A stretch of DNA of 64,000 nucleotides from the NCBI RefSeq assembly GCF_017357865.1, contig NZ_CP060096.1, positions 1,178,001-1,242,000 of the forward strand, in the 5' to 3' direction. Shown here one piece after another: positions 9,411-19,187 of this stretch. Source of the stretch: Aceticella autotrophica (GTDB lineage: Bacteria > Bacillota > Thermoanaerobacteria > Thermoanaerobacterales > Thermoanaerobacteraceae). Each line of letters begins with the position of its first letter. The first letter of the stretch is position 1. The position numbers and the translations under genes are program-made. A model generated the notes under the pieces. That model made no database searches, had not been told where the DNA came from, and was given only the letters and a program-made list of their open reading frames with translations.

Positions 9411-11235
9411 AATTATGCTTCTTGAAGAATCTTTAATAAACAAAATTTCAGCAGGTGAAGTAGTAGAAAAACCTGCCTCAATTGTAAAAGAATTGGTTGA
9501 AAATTCTATAGATGCAGATAGCAAAAATATAACAATCGAAATAGAAGGCGGTGGCATACCCTATATAAAAATAACTGATGATGGTTGTGGTATGAATGAA
9601 ATTGATGCCGTACTCGCCTTTGGCAGGCATGCTACTAGCAAAATAAAATCTATAAACGATTTATATAATATAAATACCCTTGGGTTTAGAGGTGAAGCTC
9701 TTGCAAGTATATCATCAATTTCAAAAGTAACACTACATACCCGTGAAGATAATGCATTATATGGGACAAAAATCGTAATAGAAGGTGGCAAAATAATCGA
9801 AAAAAATACCTGTGGATGTCAAAAAGGCAGTACTGTTGAAGTTAGAGATGTGTTTTTTAATACACCTGCCAGAAGAAAATTTCTAAAACGCCCTTCAACA
9901 GAAGCCATGTATATAACTAATATTATTACAAAAATCTGTCTTGCACATCCGGAAATATCATTTAAATATATTAAAGATAAAAAACTGGAATTTATAACTT
10001 CTGGAAATGAGGATGTATTAGATGTCATATTAAGATTATATGGAAAAGAAATATATACTTCATTAATAAAGACTGAATATAATAATGAATATTTAAAGAT
10101 AAAAATGTATCTTAGTAAGCCTGAATTTACAAAATCAAATAGGGAAATGCAATTATTATTTGTGAATGGAAGATATGTGAAAAATAAAGTATTTAATGCA
10201 GCAATTGAAGAAGGATATAAAACCTTAATACCTGTTAATAGATACCCCGCAGTTATAACATATATTTATCTTGATTCCAGAGAAATTGATGTTAATGTGC
10301 ATCCAACAAAATTAGAAATAAGGTTTTCAGATGAAAAAACTATTTTTAATTCAATATATAAAACTATAAAGGATTGCTTAGAAAAAACAAATATAATACC
10401 TGAAGCAAGGATCAATAATTATTTTAAGCTTGAAAGCCATAAAGAGTCCATTGATAAACAAAACAGCCTTTTTCTTGCCCATTCTTTACAGGATAATAAA
10501 TCAGAACAAAATCAAAAAGAAGAGCAATGTGGTATTGATGATAATAATACTAAAACAATTTTTGAAAGTAAGGAATCTGAAAAAGTATTTGATAAAAATT
10601 TCAATGATAGTGAATCAATGTATCTATATAGCAAAAACTATAAATGTGACGCTATGTATGATAATTACGATTTTAAAATAATAGGTACTTTATTTTCAAC
10701 ATATATCATTATTGAAAAAAATAATGTGTGTTATTTAATTGATCAACATGCAGCACATGAGAGAATTTTATATGAAAAATTTATGTCCCAATATAACAAA
10801 ATAGAAGGAAAACAAACAACAATACCCATAGTTGTTGATATGGCACCTGGCAATGAAGAAATTTTAAAGCAAAATATAAATATATTAAGAAGGTTAGGGT
10901 ATAAATTTGAATGGTTTGGCAATAATTCTGTGATATTAAGGGAAGTTCCAATTATTTTAGGACAACCCGAAGCAAGACAATTATTCATAGATATTATTGA
11001 TAAACTTAAAGAAAAAGATTCTATAAATAATATCAATTTAAAAGAAGAAGATATAATAATGATGGCCTGCAAAAAAGCGGTAAAATCAATGGATAAATTA
11101 TCACATGAAGAGATTTATAAATTATTTAATGACTTAAAAATAACTGAAAATCCATATACATGCCCACATGGACGTCCAGTTATTGTATCTATAACAAAAT
11201 ATCAACTTGAAAAAATGTTTAAGCGTATTAAATAG
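9403..11235 (+). CDS. mutL: DNA mismatch repair protein MutL
   Basis: GHKL ATPase linking MutS to strand processing. N-terminal motifs: SAGEVVEKPASIVKELVENSIDA, DDGCGM and GFRGEALASI. The C-terminal domain carries DQHAAHERILYE, the metal-binding DQHAX2EX4E motif of endonuclease-active MutL, plus ACKKAVK and CPHGRP. It is therefore the nicking type used by bacteria lacking MutH. The middle linker (about residues 330-420) is low complexity. Confidence 0.96.
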   Translation: MNKIMLLEESLINKISAGEVVEKPASIVKELVENSIDADSKNITIEIEGGGIPYIKITDDGCGMNEIDAVLAFGRHATSKIKSINDLYNINTLGFRGEALASISSISKVTLHTREDNALYGTKIVIEGGKIIEKNTCGCQKGSTVEVRDVFFNTPARRKFLKRPSTEAMYITNIITKICLAHPEISFKYIKDKKLEFITSGNEDVLDVILRLYGKEIYTSLIKTEYNNEYLKIKMYLSKPEFTKSNREMQLLFVNGRYVKNKVFNAAIEEGYKTLIPVNRYPAVITYIYLDSREIDVNVHPTKLEIRFSDEKTIFNSIYKTIKDCLEKTNIIPEARINNYFKLESHKESIDKQNSLFLAHSLQDNKSEQNQKEEQCGIDDNNTKTIFESKESEKVFDKNFNDSESMYLYSKNYKCDAMYDNYDFKIIGTLFSTYIIIEKNNVCYLIDQHAAHERILYEKFMSQYNKIEGKQTTIPIVVDMAPGNEEILKQNINILRRLGYKFEWFGNNSVILREVPIILGQPEARQLFIDIIDKLKEKDSINNINLKEEDIIMMACKKAVKSMDKLSHEEIYKLFNDLKITENPYTCPHGRPVIVSITKYQLEKMFKRIK

Positions 11236-11248
11236 AGGGTGATTAAGT

Positions 11249-12196
11249 GTGTCTATACCTTTGTTAATAATTGTAGGACCAACTGCTACAGGAAAAACAA
11301 AACTATCCATAGAACTGGCCAAATATTATGATGGAGAAATAATATCATCAGATTCAATGCAGATATATAAAAAAATGAATATTGGAACGGCTAAAATAAG
11401 CAATGAAGAAAAATTAGATATACCACATTATATGCTGGACATAGTAGAACCAAATGAAGAATTCAGTGTAGCAGAGTATGAAAAAATGGTAAAACCAATT
11501 ATCAAAGACATAAACGAAAGGGGTAAATTGCCAATTATCGTTGGAGGAACAGGTTTATATATTAATTCAATAATATATACAATGAATTTTTCAGAATGTA
11601 TCAATAATCCTGATTATAGAAACAAAATGAAAGAATTATCTAAAAAAAATGGTAATGAATTTTTACATGCCAAATTAAAAAAAATTGACCCTGAAACAGC
11701 AAAAAAATTACACCCTAATGATGTAAAAAGGATAATTAGAGCATTAGAAGTTTATGAATTTACAGGAAAACCAATTTCATATTATCAAAAAGAAAGCGGT
11801 AAAAAATTGAATAAAGACTATAATCCGTATATGATTGGTTTGAATTATAGAGACAGAAATATACTTTATGAGAAGATTAACAAAAGAATAGATCAAATGA
11901 TTGAAAATAATTTGATTGAAGAAGTGGTAAACTTACTCAAAATAGGATATAATAAATATGATACAGCTATGCAGGCTTTAGGATATAAGGAAATTGTAGA
12001 ATATCTTGAAGGTAAAACAACCTTGGAAGAAGCCATTGAAAAGTTGAAAAAAGGGACAAGGAGGTATGCAAAAAGGCAAATTACCTGGTTTAAAAGCTAT
12101 GATTTTATTAAGTGGTTTTATGTAGATGACTTTCACGATTTCAAAGAACTTAAAAAAAAAATTATTGAATATTTAGCAGGAAAATTAAGATTTTAA
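11249..12196 (+). CDS. miaA: tRNA dimethylallyltransferase
   Basis: Adds the dimethylallyl group to A37 of tRNA, giving the MiaB substrate. P-loop [11 protein letters not shown] at residues 10-20, then [28 protein letters not shown] and GGTGLYINS. It starts 13 bp after mutL with a GTG codon behind GAGGGTG. Its 315 residues are typical. Confidence 0.96.
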   Translation: MSIPLLIIVGPTATGKTKLSIELAKYYDGEIISSDSMQIYKKMNIGTAKISNEEKLDIPHYMLDIVEPNEEFSVAEYEKMVKPIIKDINERGKLPIIVGGTGLYINSIIYTMNFSECINNPDYRNKMKELSKKNGNEFLHAKLKKIDPETAKKLHPNDVKRIIRALEVYEFTGKPISYYQKESGKKLNKDYNPYMIGLNYRDRNILYEKINKRIDQMIENNLIEEVVNLLKIGYNKYDTAMQALGYKEIVEYLEGKTTLEEAIEKLKKGTRRYAKRQITWFKSYDFIKWFYVDDFHDFKELKKKIIEYLAGKLRF

Positions 12197-12239
12197 TAGA
12201 ATAAAAAATAATATTATAACATCAAAAAGGGGGATGGCT

Positions 12240-12494
12240 ATGAATCAAAAAACAGCTATCAATTTACAAGATATTTTTTTAAACCAGGTTAGAAAAGAAC
12301 ATATTTCAGTAACGGTATACTTAATTAATGGTTTTCAATTAAAGGGAATGGTAAAAGGATTTGATAATTTTACTGTTGTTTTAGAAACCGAAAACAAACA
12401 ACAGCAGTTGATTTATAAGCATGCTGTTTCTACAATAACTCCTTTAAAACCTGTAATATTTTCTGCAACTGAAAAGGAAGAAAGCAGTAAGTAA
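12240..12494 (+). CDS. hfq: RNA chaperone Hfq
   Basis: Sm-like hexameric RNA-binding protein. Sm1 is seen in [20 protein letters not shown] and Sm2 in [12 protein letters not shown] chose the ATG at 12240, 7 nt after AGGGGG; the ATG at 12234 nearly abuts that site. It has 84 residues. The miaA-hfq pairing is conserved in many bacteria. A terminator follows. Confidence 0.95.
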   Translation: MNQKTAINLQDIFLNQVRKEHISVTVYLINGFQLKGMVKGFDNFTVVLETENKQQQLIYKHAVSTITPLKPVIFSATEKEESSK

Positions 12495-12510
12495 TATGCA
12501 AACAAAAAAA

Positions 12511-12538
12511 CAGTATTAGCATCTCTAATACTGTTTTT
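12511..12538 (+). terminator. Rho-independent terminator after hfq
   Basis: Perfect 9-bp stem CAGTATTAG/CTAATACTG, 5-nt loop, five T. Confidence 0.85.
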
Positions 12539-12563
12539 GCAATAAAGAAGGGATGTGTTTAAA

Positions 12564-13358
12564 GTGAGGATTGGCTTCATTGGTATGGGTAATATGGGAA
12601 CAGCATTATTAAAAACAATTATTAATGCTAAGTTATTAAGCCCAAAAAACATATTTGTATACGATATTTCGCATGATAAATTAAATAAATTAAAAAATGA
12701 ATTATATGTAAATATTTCAGCTAATAATAAATCTCTGGTAGAAAACAGTGATATAATAATTCTTGCAGTTAAACCTAATATTTATGATACGGTTTTAAGA
12801 GAAATTAAGGATTTAATAGATAATAATAAAATAATAATAACAATAGCTCCTGGAATTTCTATCGAACATGTAAGAAATATTATATCAAAAGGTAAAATCG
12901 CTCGCACAATACCAAATACACCGGCTTTAATTGGAGAGGGTATTACCGCGATAACATATTCAAATGATTTTAGTGAAGAAAATAAAAAAATAGTACAGGA
13001 TATATTTAAATCATGTGGTGAGATTGTAGAGATAGATGAAAAATTGATAGATATTGCAATGGCGGTTTCCAGTTGCAGTCCTGCATTTGTATATATGTTT
13101 ATAGAGGCAATTGCCGATGCTGGAGTATCACTTGGTTTAACAAGAGATATAGCATACAAACTTGCATCAAAAGCTGTTTCTGGCTCAGGAAGTATGGTTT
13201 TAAAAACAGGAATGCATCCTGGTCAGCTTAAAGATATGGTGACATCACCTGCTGGCACAACAATACAAGGGGTAAGAACGTTAGAAAAATATGGCATGAG
13301 AAGTGCTGTAATAGAAGCAATAATAGCTTCATATGAAAAGGTTAAAAGTTTAAAATGA
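12564..13358 (+). CDS. proC: pyrroline-5-carboxylate reductase
   Basis: Last step of proline synthesis, NAD(P)H dependent. The N-terminal dinucleotide fold GFIGMGNMGTALL is followed by AVKPNIYDTVL, RTIPNTPALIGEG and the C-terminal helical domain with LKDMVTSPAGTTIQG. The GTG at 12564 lies at a better distance from AAGGGA than the in-frame GTG at 12555. It overlaps rnhA by 4 bp (ATGA). Confidence 0.95.
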   Translation: MRIGFIGMGNMGTALLKTIINAKLLSPKNIFVYDISHDKLNKLKNELYVNISANNKSLVENSDIIILAVKPNIYDTVLREIKDLIDNNKIIITIAPGISIEHVRNIISKGKIARTIPNTPALIGEGITAITYSNDFSEENKKIVQDIFKSCGEIVEIDEKLIDIAMAVSSCSPAFVYMFIEAIADAGVSLGLTRDIAYKLASKAVSGSGSMVLKTGMHPGQLKDMVTSPAGTTIQGVRTLEKYGMRSAVIEAIIASYEKVKSLK

Positions 13359-13810
13359 TAAAAGGTGATAAAAAAGCTTTAGTAGAAATTTATACAGATG
13401 GGGCTTGCAGTGGAAATCCAGGTCCTGGTGGTTGGGGTGCAATATTGATTTATGAGGGCATTAAGAAAGAAATATCAGGTTATGAAGAAAACACAACAAA
13501 TAATAGAATGGAACTTACAGCAGCTATAAAAGCTTTAAGTATGTTAAAAAAACCATGTAACGTTAATTTATATAGTGACAGCAGTTATTTGGTAAATGCT
13601 TTTAATCAGGGTTGGATTGCTAAATGGCAAAAGAAAAATTGGGTAAAATCAGATAAAACACCTGTCGAAAATCAAGACCTTTGGAATAAGTTGTTAGAAC
13701 TAACATCTATACATAATGTAAACTGGATAAAAGTTAAAGGACATGCAGATAATGAATACAATAATAAATGTGATAAACTTGCAACAGAACAAATTAAAAA
13801 GATGAAATAA
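13355..13810 (+). CDS. rnhA: ribonuclease HI
   Basis: Degrades RNA in RNA-DNA hybrids. Catalytic acidic residues lie in IYTDGACSGNPGPGGWGA, NRMELTAA, LYSDSSYLVNAF and VKGHADNEYNNKCD. At 151 residues it is a normal RNase HI without the N-terminal hybrid-binding domain. It begins inside the proC stop codon, which implies coupled translation. Confidence 0.95.
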   Translation: MIKGDKKALVEIYTDGACSGNPGPGGWGAILIYEGIKKEISGYEENTTNNRMELTAAIKALSMLKKPCNVNLYSDSSYLVNAFNQGWIAKWQKKNWVKSDKTPVENQDLWNKLLELTSIHNVNWIKVKGHADNEYNNKCDKLATEQIKKMK

Positions 13811-13842
13811 ATAATTTTTACAATATTTTATTAAGTTTTTAA

Positions 13843-13893
13843 TAGGCAAGTATAATAGTATTATTTGAAAATACTTGCATACTTGCCTAATTT
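13843..13893. terminator. bidirectional hairpin between rnhA and ytaF
   Basis: TAGGCAAGTA pairs with TACTTGCCTA around a 27-nt AT-rich loop, between two convergent genes. Confidence 0.6.
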
Positions 13894-13903
13894 TAAATCG
13901 GAT

Positions 13904-14521
13904 TTAAGTAAAAGATTCAATTAGCCCTAAAATGACTATGATAATACCAGACGCTAACGGAGCATAGTAACCAAAAATTTTTGATAAACAGCAATTTCCT
14001 ATTAAATACCCTAAAATAATAGACAAAATACTAAAGAAAAATGTCAAACATGTAGTTATCAATATATTTAATCCTGCCAAACCTGCTGCAACACCAAGAC
14101 CTATATTATTAATTGTCAATGCAAATGCCAAAGGTATTGATTCTTTAATAGTTATATATCCTGAATTATCTAAATCTGCTTTTTCTGGTTTATCCAAAAG
14201 TTCTTTATAGTTTTTAATATCATTATCGCATTTTTCAGAAGGAATTTTTTGATTCTTTTTTAAAAAAAAGTCTAGTATAAACCATAAACCAATTAATATT
14301 AACATAATACTGCCAATAAGATTAGTTATATTTAAAAATATAAGTTTGCCAATAATTTTGCCTATCAATAATGATAAATATGTTCCTGTAGTTGAAACAA
14401 CAGCAATTAATAAATTGCTATAAAAACCTATTTTTATTTTCTTAATTCCATATGCAATACCGACAACAAAATTATCTATATTTGCTGAAATTGAATATAA
14501 GATTGGTAAGAAAAAATACAT
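13904..14521 (-). CDS. ytaF: YtaF-like sporulation membrane protein (MntP-related)
   Basis: About 205 residues, with hydrophobic segments at both ends flanking a polar loop (about residues 80-125, containing KNQKIPSEKCDND). The first and later segments hold the paired acidic sites typical of the family: ISANIDNFVVGIAYG and ALTINNIGLGVAAGL. The ATG at 14521 follows GGAGG closely. The family is linked to sporulation in Firmicutes; substrate is unknown. It is convergent with rnhA. Confidence 0.8.
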   Translation of the reverse strand: MYFFLPILYSISANIDNFVVGIAYGIKKIKIGFYSNLLIAVVSTTGTYLSLLIGKIIGKLIFLNITNLIGSIMLILIGLWFILDFFLKKNQKIPSEKCDNDIKNYKELLDKPEKADLDNSGYITIKESIPLAFALTINNIGLGVAAGLAGLNILITTCLTFFFSILSIILGYLIGNCCLSKIFGYYAPLASGIIIVILGLIESFT

Positions 14522-14679
14522 TATCCATACCTCCAAGTCTAAATAAATTTATTATTATATTAAATATCTTATTCTTGTTTAAAAGTAATGTTACAGAACG
14601 TTATAGAATAGATTATTAAGAATATCATATGGCTTTAATTTTTGATATAATATCAATAGAGGGAGGTGAAAGTTTATAA

Positions 14680-15108
14680 ATGATTATATGGATTATTATT
14701 GCAATATTTGCAGCTTTGGTTGATCTTATAACAGCAAATGTGTTTTTTGTATCCTTTTCATTTGGAAGTCTTGCAGCATTATTGATGTATTATTTTCAAT
14801 TGCCATTATTAATACAAGTAATTGCCTTCATTGTTATATCGAGTATTTCAATGATTTTAAGCTATGTTTTTGTAAGGAAATTTTTAAAAAAAAATGTTCC
14901 TGTTTTTAAAACAAAAGAAGAAGAATTAATCGGAAAAGAAATTATTCTTGATAAAGACATTGAAAATGAGGGACAAATTAAAGTTGACGGTATATATTGG
15001 CTTATCAGAAACGCTGGGGAAGAACCTTTAAAGGCAGGTGATCGAATAAAAATCATTAATATTGCAGAAAACAGATTAATAGTTAAAAAGGGTTTAAAAG
15101 TTTCTTAA
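14680..15108 (+). CDS. NfeD-family membrane protein
   Basis: 142 residues: two hydrophobic segments in the first 65 residues, then a soluble OB-fold domain beginning GKEIILDKDIENEGQIKVDGIYW. This is the short NfeD form that sits next to SPFH/stomatin genes, as here (24 bp upstream). It probably helps assemble or stabilise the SPFH membrane complex. Confidence 0.88.
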   Translation: MIIWIIIAIFAALVDLITANVFFVSFSFGSLAALLMYYFQLPLLIQVIAFIVISSISMILSYVFVRKFLKKNVPVFKTKEEELIGKEIILDKDIENEGQIKVDGIYWLIRNAGEEPLKAGDRIKIINIAENRLIVKKGLKVS

Positions 15109-15132
15109 AAAGTATAGAAAAGGAGAATGTAT

Positions 15133-16059
15133 ATGATGGTTTTAATAGTTTTATTAATCTTAGTTTTAATAACAATACTTACAACTATCAAAATTGTTAA
15201 TACGGGTAAAGTATATGTGATAGAACGTTTTGGGCAATTCTATAAAGTTTTAACACCCGGTTGGCATGTAATAATTCCGTTTGTAGACTTTGTAAGGGCA
15301 AAACTTTCCACTAAACAACAAATTTTAGATATTGAACCACAATCTGTAATAACAAAAGATAATGTAAGAATATCAATTGATAATGTTATTTTCTATAAAA
15401 TAATGAACGCAAAAGACGCTGTATACAATATAGAAAACTATTTGTCAGGCATTATGTATTCCACAATAACAAACATGAGAAATATCGTTGGGAATATGAC
15501 ATTGGACGAAGTTTTATCAGGTAGGGATAAGATTAATATGGAACTTTTAAAGGTAATAGATGAGATAACCGATGCATATGGCATTAAAATACTGTCAGTT
15601 GAAATTAAGAACATAATTCCGCCGGAAGAAATTCAGCAAGCTATGGAAAAACAGATGAAAGCCGAGAGAGATAAACGTGCTACAATACTTATCGCTGAAG
15701 GCGAAAAGCAAAGTGCAATAGCAAAAGCAGAAGGTCTAAAACAGGCAAAAATACTTGAAGCGGAGGCAGAAAAAGAAGCGAATATAAGGCGTGCAGAAGG
15801 CTTAAAAGAATCACAGTTGCTTGAGGCTGAAGGTAAAGCCAAAGCAATAGAGGCTGTTGCGGAGGCACAGGCACAAGCAATAAACATGGTTAACAAAGCT
15901 ATTATTGAATCAGGTACTAATGAAACTGTAATAGCGGTAAAACAGGTTGAGGCACTGCAAGAAATGGCAAAAAATCCTGCAAATAAATTAATACTTCCTA
16001 ATGAAATTATATCAACAATGGGAAGTATTGCAGCAGCCGCAGAAATGTTAAAAAAATAG
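15133..16059 (+). CDS. SPFH/stomatin-like membrane protein
   Basis: 308 residues. One N-terminal membrane segment is followed by the SPFH core (VYVIERFGQFYKVLTPGWHVIIPFVDFV ... DNVRISIDNVIFYKI) and a long Ala/Glu/Lys-rich coiled coil (about residues 170-245, repeats of AEGEKQSAIAKAEG type). It resembles QmcA/paraslipin proteins that form membrane microdomains. The ATG at 15133 is best placed behind AAAGGAG. It forms a pair with the NfeD gene. Confidence 0.92.
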   Translation: MMVLIVLLILVLITILTTIKIVNTGKVYVIERFGQFYKVLTPGWHVIIPFVDFVRAKLSTKQQILDIEPQSVITKDNVRISIDNVIFYKIMNAKDAVYNIENYLSGIMYSTITNMRNIVGNMTLDEVLSGRDKINMELLKVIDEITDAYGIKILSVEIKNIIPPEEIQQAMEKQMKAERDKRATILIAEGEKQSAIAKAEGLKQAKILEAEAEKEANIRRAEGLKESQLLEAEGKAKAIEAVAEAQAQAINMVNKAIIESGTNETVIAVKQVEALQEMAKNPANKLILPNEIISTMGSIAAAAEMLKK

Positions 16060-16122
16060 TTTAAGATAAAAAATCATAAATTCTAATAATATAATATCAT
16101 AGGTAAAAATATTTTGTATTAA

Positions 16123-16152
16123 TTGACAAATATATTCAATCTATGGTATTAT
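16123..16152 (+). promoter_or_regulatory. sigma-A-type promoter before the Xer-like recombinase
   Basis: TTGACA at 16123-16128 and TATTAT at 16147-16152 with an 18-bp spacer. Transcription would begin almost at the edge of the palindrome at 16163. Confidence 0.5.
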
Positions 16153-16162
16153 ATTATAATAA

Positions 16163-16198
16163 TCCAATTATACGAAATAGTTATTTCGTATAATTGGA
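16163..16198. promoter_or_regulatory. perfect 36-bp palindrome just downstream of the recombinase promoter
   Basis: Left arm TCCAATTATACGAAATA, a 2-bp centre, then the exact reverse complement (17-2-17). It lies between the promoter and the ribosome site of the recombinase gene. It could be an autoregulatory operator, a recombinase-binding site or an mRNA 5' hairpin. The sequence alone does not say which. Confidence 0.7.
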
Positions 16199-16217
16199 TA
16201 TAGAAAGGAGAATTTGT

Positions 16218-17189
16218 ATGGATTACATAAATACTCAGGTTAAACTTCCTTCTATTTTAGAAGAATTCCTTAATTATTTTTCTACTATAAAAGCAAGGTC
16301 TCCTAACACTGTCAAAGCATATGCATATGACCTCGTTCTATTTTTTAGATTTGTTAAAATACATAAAGGTCTTATAGATAAAAATCAGGATTTTAATGAT
16401 ATAGATGTTTCTGACATAGATACCTCTATTATTGAATCAATCGATTTAAATACCATTTATGCATATTTATCCTTTGTTACTCAAAAGCGTTCAAATACGC
16501 CCTCCGCTCGCGCCCGCAAGGTTGCAAGCTTAAGGTCATTTTATAATTATCTTTATGCAAAGGCAAAGGTTATTTCAAAAAACCCTACGCAGGAATTAGA
16601 ATCCCCAAAGCTTGGCATAAGACAACCGGTTTATTTAACATTGGATGAAAGCAAAAAACTTTTGGATTCAATTGAAGGTTCTTTCAAAAAAAGAGATTAT
16701 GCTATAATTACACTTTTTTTGAATTGCGGTTTAAGGCTTTCAGAACTTGCAAATATCAATATAAATGATATCAAAGATGACAAACTTACAGTTATAGGTA
16801 AAGGCAACAAGCAACGAACCGTATATTTAAATGAGGCCTGCATTAATGCTATTAATGATTATTTAAAGATTCGTCCCCATAACAATGTAAAAGATAAAAA
16901 AGCTCTATTTTTAAGTAAAAGATTACAGAGAATCAGTATAAAAACCATACAGTATATTGTAAAAAAGCATTTAAAGAATGCTAATCTTGAAGATAAAAAA
17001 TATTCAACTCATAAGTTACGCCATACTGCTGCTACATTAATGTACAGATATGGTAAAGTAGACATAAGAACCCTTCAAAAACTTCTTGGTCATTCTAATG
17101 TATCTACGACTCAGATTTATACACATGTGGATGATACGCAGCTTAGGGATGCTGCATTCAAAAATCCGTTGTCGGATAAAAAGAACTAA
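16218..17189 (+). CDS. tyrosine recombinase, XerC/XerD-like
   Basis: 323 residues. N-terminal SAM-like core-binding domain (about 10-110), then catalytic domain with Arg in NCGLRLSELANI, Lys in VIGKGNKQRTV, His-X-X-Arg in HKLRHTAATLMYR, His in LLGHSNVSTTQIYTH and the Tyr nucleophile in that last motif. All catalytic residues are present. The ATG at 16218 follows AAAGGAG. It lies next to lexA as in several clostridia. Whether it is the dif-acting Xer protein is not shown. Confidence 0.88.
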   Translation: MDYINTQVKLPSILEEFLNYFSTIKARSPNTVKAYAYDLVLFFRFVKIHKGLIDKNQDFNDIDVSDIDTSIIESIDLNTIYAYLSFVTQKRSNTPSARARKVASLRSFYNYLYAKAKVISKNPTQELESPKLGIRQPVYLTLDESKKLLDSIEGSFKKRDYAIITLFLNCGLRLSELANININDIKDDKLTVIGKGNKQRTVYLNEACINAINDYLKIRPHNNVKDKKALFLSKRLQRISIKTIQYIVKKHLKNANLEDKKYSTHKLRHTAATLMYRYGKVDIRTLQKLLGHSNVSTTQIYTHVDDTQLRDAAFKNPLSDKKN

Positions 17190-17221
17190 TGTTTGATTAT
17201 TTTATTGGCTTATGATATAAT
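17182..17221 (+). promoter_or_regulatory. lexA promoter with a LexA-type SOS box
   Basis: TTGATT at 17193-17198, a 17-bp spacer and TATAAT at 17216-17221. GAAC-TAAT-GTTT at 17183-17194 matches the half-sites of the Firmicutes LexA box (GAAC N4 GTTC) with one mismatch and overlaps the -35 element, as expected for autorepression. It also overlaps the end of the recombinase gene. Confidence 0.6.
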
Positions 17222-17240
17222 AAAAAATAGTGGAGGGAAA

Positions 17241-17861
17241 ATGATGAAAACAAAAATAAGCGAAAAACAACAAGAAATTATCAATTTTATAAAAGATGAA
17301 TTAAATAGAAAGGGATATCCGCCTTCTGTCAGAGAAATTTGCAAAGCTGTTGGCTTACGGTCAACATCAACCGTACATGGGCATCTTTCTCGGCTTGAAA
17401 AAAAAGGTTATATAAGACGTGATCCTACTAAGCCAAGGGCAATTGAAATCCTATGTTCAGAAAACCGTTATGGAAATGATATAGTTAAATTGCCTATTAT
17501 CGGTAAGGTTACTGCCGGTACTCCAATACTTGCCATTGAAAACATTGAGGAATATTATGCAATACCAACAGATATGGTAAAAGGATTTGAAAGTGAAAGT
17601 TTTATATTAAAAGTACGAGGAGAAAGTATGATTAACGCCGGTATACTTGATGGAGATTATATTATCGTTAGAAAACAATCTTATGCAGATAATGGAGATA
17701 TTATAGTTGCTTTAATTGATGATGAAGCCACAGTAAAAAGATTTTATAAAGAAAATGATCATATAAGACTGCAACCTGAAAACCCAACTATGGAACCTTT
17801 GACTCTTCAAAATATAATAATACTTGGTAAAGTAATTGGTGTAATAAGAAAGCTAAAATAG
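17241..17861 (+). CDS. lexA: LexA repressor
   Basis: SOS repressor, 206 residues. Winged helix DNA-binding domain: [21 protein letters not shown]. Cleavage site VTAGTP, cut between Ala92 and Gly93. Catalytic Ser129 in RGESM and Lys166 in ATVKRFY. The ATG at 17241 follows GGAGGG; a second ATG is adjacent. A LexA-type box lies in its promoter. Confidence 0.96.
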   Translation: MMKTKISEKQQEIINFIKDELNRKGYPPSVREICKAVGLRSTSTVHGHLSRLEKKGYIRRDPTKPRAIEILCSENRYGNDIVKLPIIGKVTAGTPILAIENIEEYYAIPTDMVKGFESESFILKVRGESMINAGILDGDYIIVRKQSYADNGDIIVALIDDEATVKRFYKENDHIRLQPENPTMEPLTLQNIIILGKVIGVIRKLK

Positions 17862-17901
17862 AGGCTGTGAAAAATTGTATCTAAAACTGATTAAAAACTT
17901 A

Positions 17902-17949
17902 AAAAACCTCTTTCTTTAGGATATATTATAAACCAAGAAAGAGGTTTTT
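17902..17949. terminator. bidirectional terminator between lexA and the efflux operon
   Basis: AAAAACCTCTTTCTT pairs with AAGAAAGAGGTTTTT across an 18-nt loop. A and T runs flank the stem on both sides, so it serves both converging units. Confidence 0.88.
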
Positions 17950-17963
17950 AATACAGTGCTTTT

Positions 17964-19178
17964 TTATTCATACCTTAAAGCTTCGATAGGATCAAGGTCT
18001 GCTGCTCTTTTTGCCGGATACACTCCAAATATTATACCGAGGGCAATTGAACCTAAGAAAGCCAGTATTACAACAGTATAATTAACAGTAGAAGGTATTT
18101 TGATTATATTTGCTATAATCATACCAGCACCTATTCCCAGTATTATCCCAATGATTCCTCCTATGCCTGTCATAATAATTGATTCTGTTAAAAATTGAAG
18201 AATGATATCTCTTTTTTGTGCCCCAAGGGCTTTTCTCAATCCGATTTCCTTTATCCTTTCTGTTACAGATACAAGCAATATATTAACTATACCTATTCCG
18301 CCAACTATAAGCGTTATTGCTGCAATTACCAACAGCACTGATGATATAACAGATAATACACTATTGACGATTTTTTGTACATCCTGGACATTTTGTGCCA
18401 TATATTTCCCTTTGCTTTGATGTGTCAATTCTAAAATTTTTATCGCTCTTTGGCTTATGTCATTTAACTGATCCCTTTTTTCTGTTGAAACATAAAGCGT
18501 ATTTATTTTATCACCATTATTATACATACCTTGCAATGTAGTAAGAGGTATATAAATCGTTATGGGAAAATCATCACTGCTCATTCCCGGTGCTATAATT
18601 ATATTGCCCGCTTGTTTTAAAACACCAATTATCGTGAATTTGTTGCTTACACCATTACTGCTTATTACCTCAACAACCCTACCAATGGGGTTATTGTTTT
18701 TAAAATATTTTTTTGCAAAATTTTCATCAACAACAACGACATTTCTTTTCCCTTTATCATCAAAATCATTAAACATTCTTCCAGCAGCCATATCTGCCGG
18801 AAAAAAATTTTTGTATTGTGCTGTTATACCATATACAAAAGCATTTCTGCTCTTGCCGTTAACTTTTACCTCGGCATTTCTCTGTGACGCTGCACATATA
18901 TTTTTTATTTCGGGTACAGCTTTTTTAACCTTATCCATATCACTCATGCTAAGTAAATTATCGTCAGGATTACTACCGTACTTTGCCTGTATATTTATTA
19001 CATTTGCACCTATTTTCTCGAATTGTGAATTCATATATGCGGTTGTTGCATTACTTATCGCTACAATTGTAATAACCGAAAATACTCCCATTATTATACC
19101 CAGCATTGTAAGTATTGAGCGAAGTTTGTTGTTTTTAAGGCTGTCAAAAGCCTGTTTGAAACTTTCCAGAAAGCTCAT
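17964..19178 (-). CDS. MacB-type ABC transporter permease
   Basis: 404 residues of the FtsX/MacB fold: first membrane segment after LRSILTMLGIIMGVFSVITIV, a large extracytoplasmic MacB_PCD domain (about residues 45-270), then three C-terminal segments with VSVTERIKEIGLRKALGA and the ending PAKRAADLDPIEALRYE. It works with the ATPase at 20839-21576 and the adaptor upstream. It is the last gene of the four-gene operon, 10 bp after the adaptor. Likely role is export of peptides, drugs or lipids. Confidence 0.93.
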   Translation of the reverse strand: MSFLESFKQAFDSLKNNKLRSILTMLGIIMGVFSVITIVAISNATTAYMNSQFEKIGANVINIQAKYGSNPDDNLLSMSDMDKVKKAVPEIKNICAASQRNAEVKVNGKSRNAFVYGITAQYKNFFPADMAAGRMFNDFDDKGKRNVVVVDENFAKKYFKNNNPIGRVVEVISSNGVSNKFTIIGVLKQAGNIIIAPGMSSDDFPITIYIPLTTLQGMYNNGDKINTLYVSTEKRDQLNDISQRAIKILELTHQSKGKYMAQNVQDVQKIVNSVLSVISSVLLVIAAITLIVGGIGIVNILLVSVTERIKEIGLRKALGAQKRDIILQFLTESIIMTGIGGIIGIILGIGAGMIIANIIKIPSTVNYTVVILAFLGSIALGIIFGVYPAKRAADLDPIEALRYE

Positions 19179-19187
19179 TTTAAAACC

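Noticed and set aside
15633-15896. Antisense ORFs inside the SPFH coiled-coil region and similar shadows in housekeeping genes
   Set aside because: They mirror the Ala/Glu/Lys repeat or AT-rich codons of real genes and lack ribosome sites.
16163-16198. loxP-like phage site
   Set aside because: Arms share only a short TTATACGAA core with loxP and the spacer is 2 bp, so a Cre-type site is not supported.
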